The notes under the pieces were generated by a model that was not told the origin of the DNA, searched no databases, and worked only from the letters and a program-made list of their open reading frames with translations. 45,596 bases of DNA. Origin: CAINVV01 sp037129695 (lineage in GTDB: Bacteria > Bacteroidota > Bacteroidia > Bacteroidales > Prolixibacteraceae). Both the position numbers and the translations under genes were made by a program. Below are positions 43,709 to 45,596 of this stretch, one piece after another. Positions within the stretch are counted from its first letter, which is position 1; every line of letters starts with the position of its first letter. The stretch lies in the NCBI GenBank assembly GCA_037129695.1, contig JBAXUL010000023.1, positions 1 through 45,596 on the forward strand. The letters run 5' to 3'.

Positions 43709-43770
43709 CTTTTGCGATTTTTTTGAGGTTCAGGCAGATATAAAGTTGATAGTGGGGTATCTTCAAAGCA

Positions 43771-43803
43771 ATTAAAAATTAAAAATTAAAAATTAAAAAT
43801 TAA
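43771..43803. repeat. heptamer tandem repeat (TTAAAAA, about 4.5 units)
   Basis: A regular 7-bp A/T repeat lies between mraZ and the divergent acyltransferase gene. It belongs to the same class of junction repeats as those at 2320, 26884, 43876 and 44741. Confidence 0.8.
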
Positions 43804-43875
43804 CGCACAATCATCTGTTTTATAGATATTTATGATAAATCAGGATGTGCAGCTCCGGGGTCAATAAATCCACAG

Positions 43876-43917
43876 AATTTATAATTCGTAATTTGTAATC
43901 TGTAATTTGTCATTCTA
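43876..43917. repeat. heptamer tandem repeat (AATTTGT-type, 5-6 units)
   Basis: Units AATTTAT, AATTCGT, AATTTGT, AATCTGT and AATTTGT follow one another with a 7-bp period, plus a degenerate sixth. The array ends 2 bp before the ATG at 43920, so it fills the ribosome-binding region of that gene. Confidence 0.75.
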
Positions 43918-43919
43918 CC

Positions 43920-44726
43920 ATGAACCCACTCGTACTCAAAGATCTCATCGCGGAAAAGAACATCAGGCTCTCCCGAAGGATTCCCGGATTTGTTTATGGC
44001 TGGATGAACAGGTTGCTGCACATCCGGGAACTTAACGAAATCATTTTCAGATTCGGCGATAAAAAAGGGATTGAATTCATCGTTTCGATTCTGGACTATT
44101 TTGATGTTCATTTTGATTTTCAGGGTACTGAAAACCTGCCTGCGGAGGGTCGGTACATTTTCGCATCGAACCATCCTCTTGGGGGATTCGACGGATTGAT
44201 CCTGCTCAACGGGGTCACGAAATTTCTCGGGCCTTCCCTTTTCCTGGTAAGGGATGAGCTGACCAAAATCCCGCAACTCAAGGATGTTTTCATCCCGATC
44301 AACAAGTATGGGAATCAACGGAATTCGATCAATTTAATCAACGGCGCCTACGAGTCCGACCGACAAATCCTGATCTTCCCGGCAGGACTGGCCTCCCGCA
44401 AAAAACGCGGAATCATTTCCGATCTGGAATGGCACAAGCATTTCATCCAGAAATCGGTGGAACACCAAAGAGATGTTGTACCGGTTTTCATGAGCGGACG
44501 CAACTCCTCTTTCTTTTACTGGTTCTCCAACTTCCGAAAGTTCATCGGCATCAAATTCGGCATCGAGATGCTCCTGCTCCCCGACGAGATGTTCAAACAC
44601 CGTGGCAAAAGCTTTACCATCACCTTCGGAAAACCTATCCCCTGGCAAACCTTCAACCACTCCAAAACACCGACGCAATGGGCAGAGGAGGTAAAGAGGG
44701 TGGTGTATTCCCTACCGGGGAAGTGA
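43920..44726 (+). CDS. lysophospholipid acyltransferase-like protein (PlsC superfamily)
   Basis: This 268-residue protein has the acyltransferase core ASNHPLGGFDGLILL (about 81-95). Its His and Asp are separated by five residues instead of the classical HX4D; NHPLGG is a motif I associate with the hemolysin/OlsA-like branch. Other blocks are FLVRDELTKIPQLKDVFIPINK, LIFPAGLASRKKRG (the phosphate-binding EGTR-like block) and VVPVFMSGRNS. It would transfer an acyl chain to a lysophospholipid or an amino-acid lipid at the inner membrane. A GlsA-like role in glycine-lipid synthesis is possible but unproven, and no GlsB-like partner is adjacent. It diverges from mraZ. Confidence 0.8.
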   Translation: MNPLVLKDLIAEKNIRLSRRIPGFVYGWMNRLLHIRELNEIIFRFGDKKGIEFIVSILDYFDVHFDFQGTENLPAEGRYIFASNHPLGGFDGLILLNGVTKFLGPSLFLVRDELTKIPQLKDVFIPINKYGNQRNSINLINGAYESDRQILIFPAGLASRKKRGIISDLEWHKHFIQKSVEHQRDVVPVFMSGRNSSFFYWFSNFRKFIGIKFGIEMLLLPDEMFKHRGKSFTITFGKPIPWQTFNHSKTPTQWAEEVKRVVYSLPGK

Positions 44727-44740
44727 CGAGGGGAAAAATT

Positions 44741-44782
44741 AGTGGAAAGTGAAAAGTTGAAAGTGGAGAGTGGAGAGTAGAA
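44741..44782. repeat. heptamer tandem repeat (AGTGGAA-type, 6 units)
   Basis: Six 7-bp units (AGTGGAA, AGTGAAA, AGTTGAA, AGTGGAG twice, AGTAGAA) begin 14 bp after the acyltransferase stop codon. They share the junction position and 7-bp period of the other arrays. Confidence 0.75.
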
Positions 44783-44815
44783 AAAACAGGTAAACGTTGA
44801 TACGGAGAGAAAATA

Positions 44816-45439
44816 GGGGCGGCCCTTGTGGCGGCCCGTCAGGCTTTACGGAAAATATTGAATTATATCAGTTGCGAGGACGACTGAAACATAAAATACT
44901 GAAATTGGGGAAAAGAGAAAATGGAACCGGTTCATGAACCACCTTCGTAGCTTTTCAAGTTAGCCCCGCTGGGGAGCCGGGTTCATTTCATTGCCGTCTG
45001 CTTTAGCTGACGGGAAAAGAAGATCATTGAGAATAAGCTTTAGCCAGACTGCATGCATTTGGCTAAAGCCCTGATGATATCATGAACTCCTGGTCCGTCA
45101 GCTAAAGCCGACGGCAATGAATATAAAAGAAAGGCATACAAAAATTTTGAGCGCGGCGTAAGCTCTATTTAGGGGATTGGGAGGCAAATCATGGCGGTTG
45201 CGCCCATTTCTATAGCTGTATTGTTCCGTCCGATCCCTTCATTTCCGATTCCAACCACATCTGAGCGCGGACGGCGGGTCGAACGGCATTCCTCACCCCC
45301 GGTTAAAACCGGAGGTTAAACACGGGCAACCCCTGACGGGGTTTAATTTTGCCTCTTCAATCATCATCTTTCCAAAATCAAAAACGGCGATTCGGAGATT
45401 GCCGCATCCGGATCAAAGGGCGGCCACAAGTGCCGCCCC
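44816..45439. repeat. widely spaced inverted pair of GC-rich 22-bp elements
   Basis: The element at 44816-44837 (starting GGGGCGGCCCTTGTGGC) and that at 45418-45439 are reverse complements with two mismatches. The second is itself nearly palindromic (GGGCGG ... CCGCCC). They bracket most of the gene-free end of the window and may delimit a small non-autonomous element, although no target-site duplication was recognised. Confidence 0.45.
44987..45121. repeat. compound palindromic element with 27-bp inverted ends
   Basis: The left end 44987-45013 and right end 45095-45121 are reverse complements over 27 bp with one mismatch (44999). Inside lies a second inverted pair, GCTTTAGCCA (45037-45046) and TGGCTAAAGC (45060-45069). 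The shared GCTTTAGC core suggests one REP-like hairpin family arranged as a nested pair, like a BIME or MITE. No coding capacity. Confidence 0.7.
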
Positions 45440-45596
45440 GACTGTCATCTCCGGCCCTTTTCTGTCCGCACTCTATACTCCATGCCCCAAGAACCCCCGA
45501 CTCCTGATCTGCGCATCAGCAGCATAATACTCTCATCAACAAGCGCGAAGCGTAAAACAGACCCTTCCATTGAGGCAAAATGCTGTCTGAGCGAAG
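45122..45596. other. gene-free terminal region with small palindromes
   Basis: No credible gene is seen. Small stems include CCGGTT-AA-AACCGG (45299-45312) and AACCCC-TGAC-GGGGTT (45328-45343). CCCC-GCT-GGGG occurs slightly upstream at 44964-44974. The stretch reads like degraded or repeat-derived DNA typical of Bacteroidota intergenic islands. Confidence 0.5.

Noticed and set aside
43640..43710. Possible DnaA-box cluster / oriC (TGTTGATAA, TGTTGGTAA, TGTTAACAA)
   Set aside because: Only one copy is within one base of a DnaA box, there is no dnaA or dnaN nearby, and the sites are better explained as a tandem 11-bp repeat upstream of mraZ.
1..45596. CRISPR array or defence island
   Set aside because: All tandem repeats seen are short heptamer or octamer units without unique spacers, and no cas or known defence genes are present.

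Overview
The window looks like chromosomal DNA of a Bacteroidota member, probably Bacteroidales or Marinilabiliales. Four signs support this: a fused MurF-alanine racemase, a GldB lipoprotein, an FtsZ ending in the Bacteroidota-type NSFLHD tail, and promoters of the TTG / TAnnTTTG type with almost no Shine-Dalgarno sequences. No tRNA, rRNA, CRISPR array or prophage was seen. The only mobile-element trace is one frameshifted Y1 (IS200-like/RAYT) transposase set among small palindromes.

Layout. Positions 1-3.1 kb are read leftward: a proline-rich hypothetical protein, rsmI, the broken transposase and a YjjG-like HAD nucleotidase. Positions 3.3-6.4 kb hold tdk and murF-alr (rightward, ATGA overlap), facing a Crp/Fnr regulator. 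Positions 7.6-11.2 kb hold nadE diverging from gldB, then a DUF1080 protein. Positions 11.5-24.9 kb are a rightward run: pfkA, a DUF1573 protein, meaB, a TlpA-like lipoprotein, an ECF sigma factor with a fused anti-sigma/outer-membrane-barrel partner, a lytic transglycosylase, uvrA, a thioredoxin-like protein with a small membrane protein, and a TGS-domain nucleoside kinase. Positions 24.9-26.9 kb (leftward) carry yceI, a four-histidine cytochrome b561-like membrane protein and yqeY. Positions 27.0-43.6 kb are a complete leftward dcw cluster: mraZ, rsmH, ftsL, ftsI, murE, mraY, murD, ftsW, murG, murC, ftsQ, ftsA and then two different ftsZ genes. A lysophospholipid-acyltransferase-like gene diverges from mraZ. 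The last ~870 bp are gene-free and rich in palindromes.

How the genes work together. The dcw cluster makes the peptidoglycan precursor (MurC/D/E, MraY, MurG) and the divisome (FtsL, Q, W, I, A, Z). MurF and the D-alanine-producing racemase are supplied by the separate fusion gene, and the lytic transglycosylase trims the wall. Tdk and the nucleoside kinase are salvage enzymes, and both may be expressed from leaderless mRNAs.

Most interesting points: (1) tandem ftsZ paralogues directly after ftsA. The first lacks the Bacteroidota FtsZ tail and instead ends in a predicted amphipathic segment resembling the FtsA membrane anchor. (2) A four-copy 10-bp-spaced repeat over the mraZ promoter that fits the architecture of a MraZ operator. 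(3) Many gene junctions carry tandem repeats of 7-bp units; the unit differs from locus to locus but the period is constant. (4) An ECF sigma factor coupled to a protein that appears to join an anti-sigma end, one inner-membrane helix and an outer-membrane barrel. (5) A b561-like protein next to YceI with histidines placed for two bis-His hemes.
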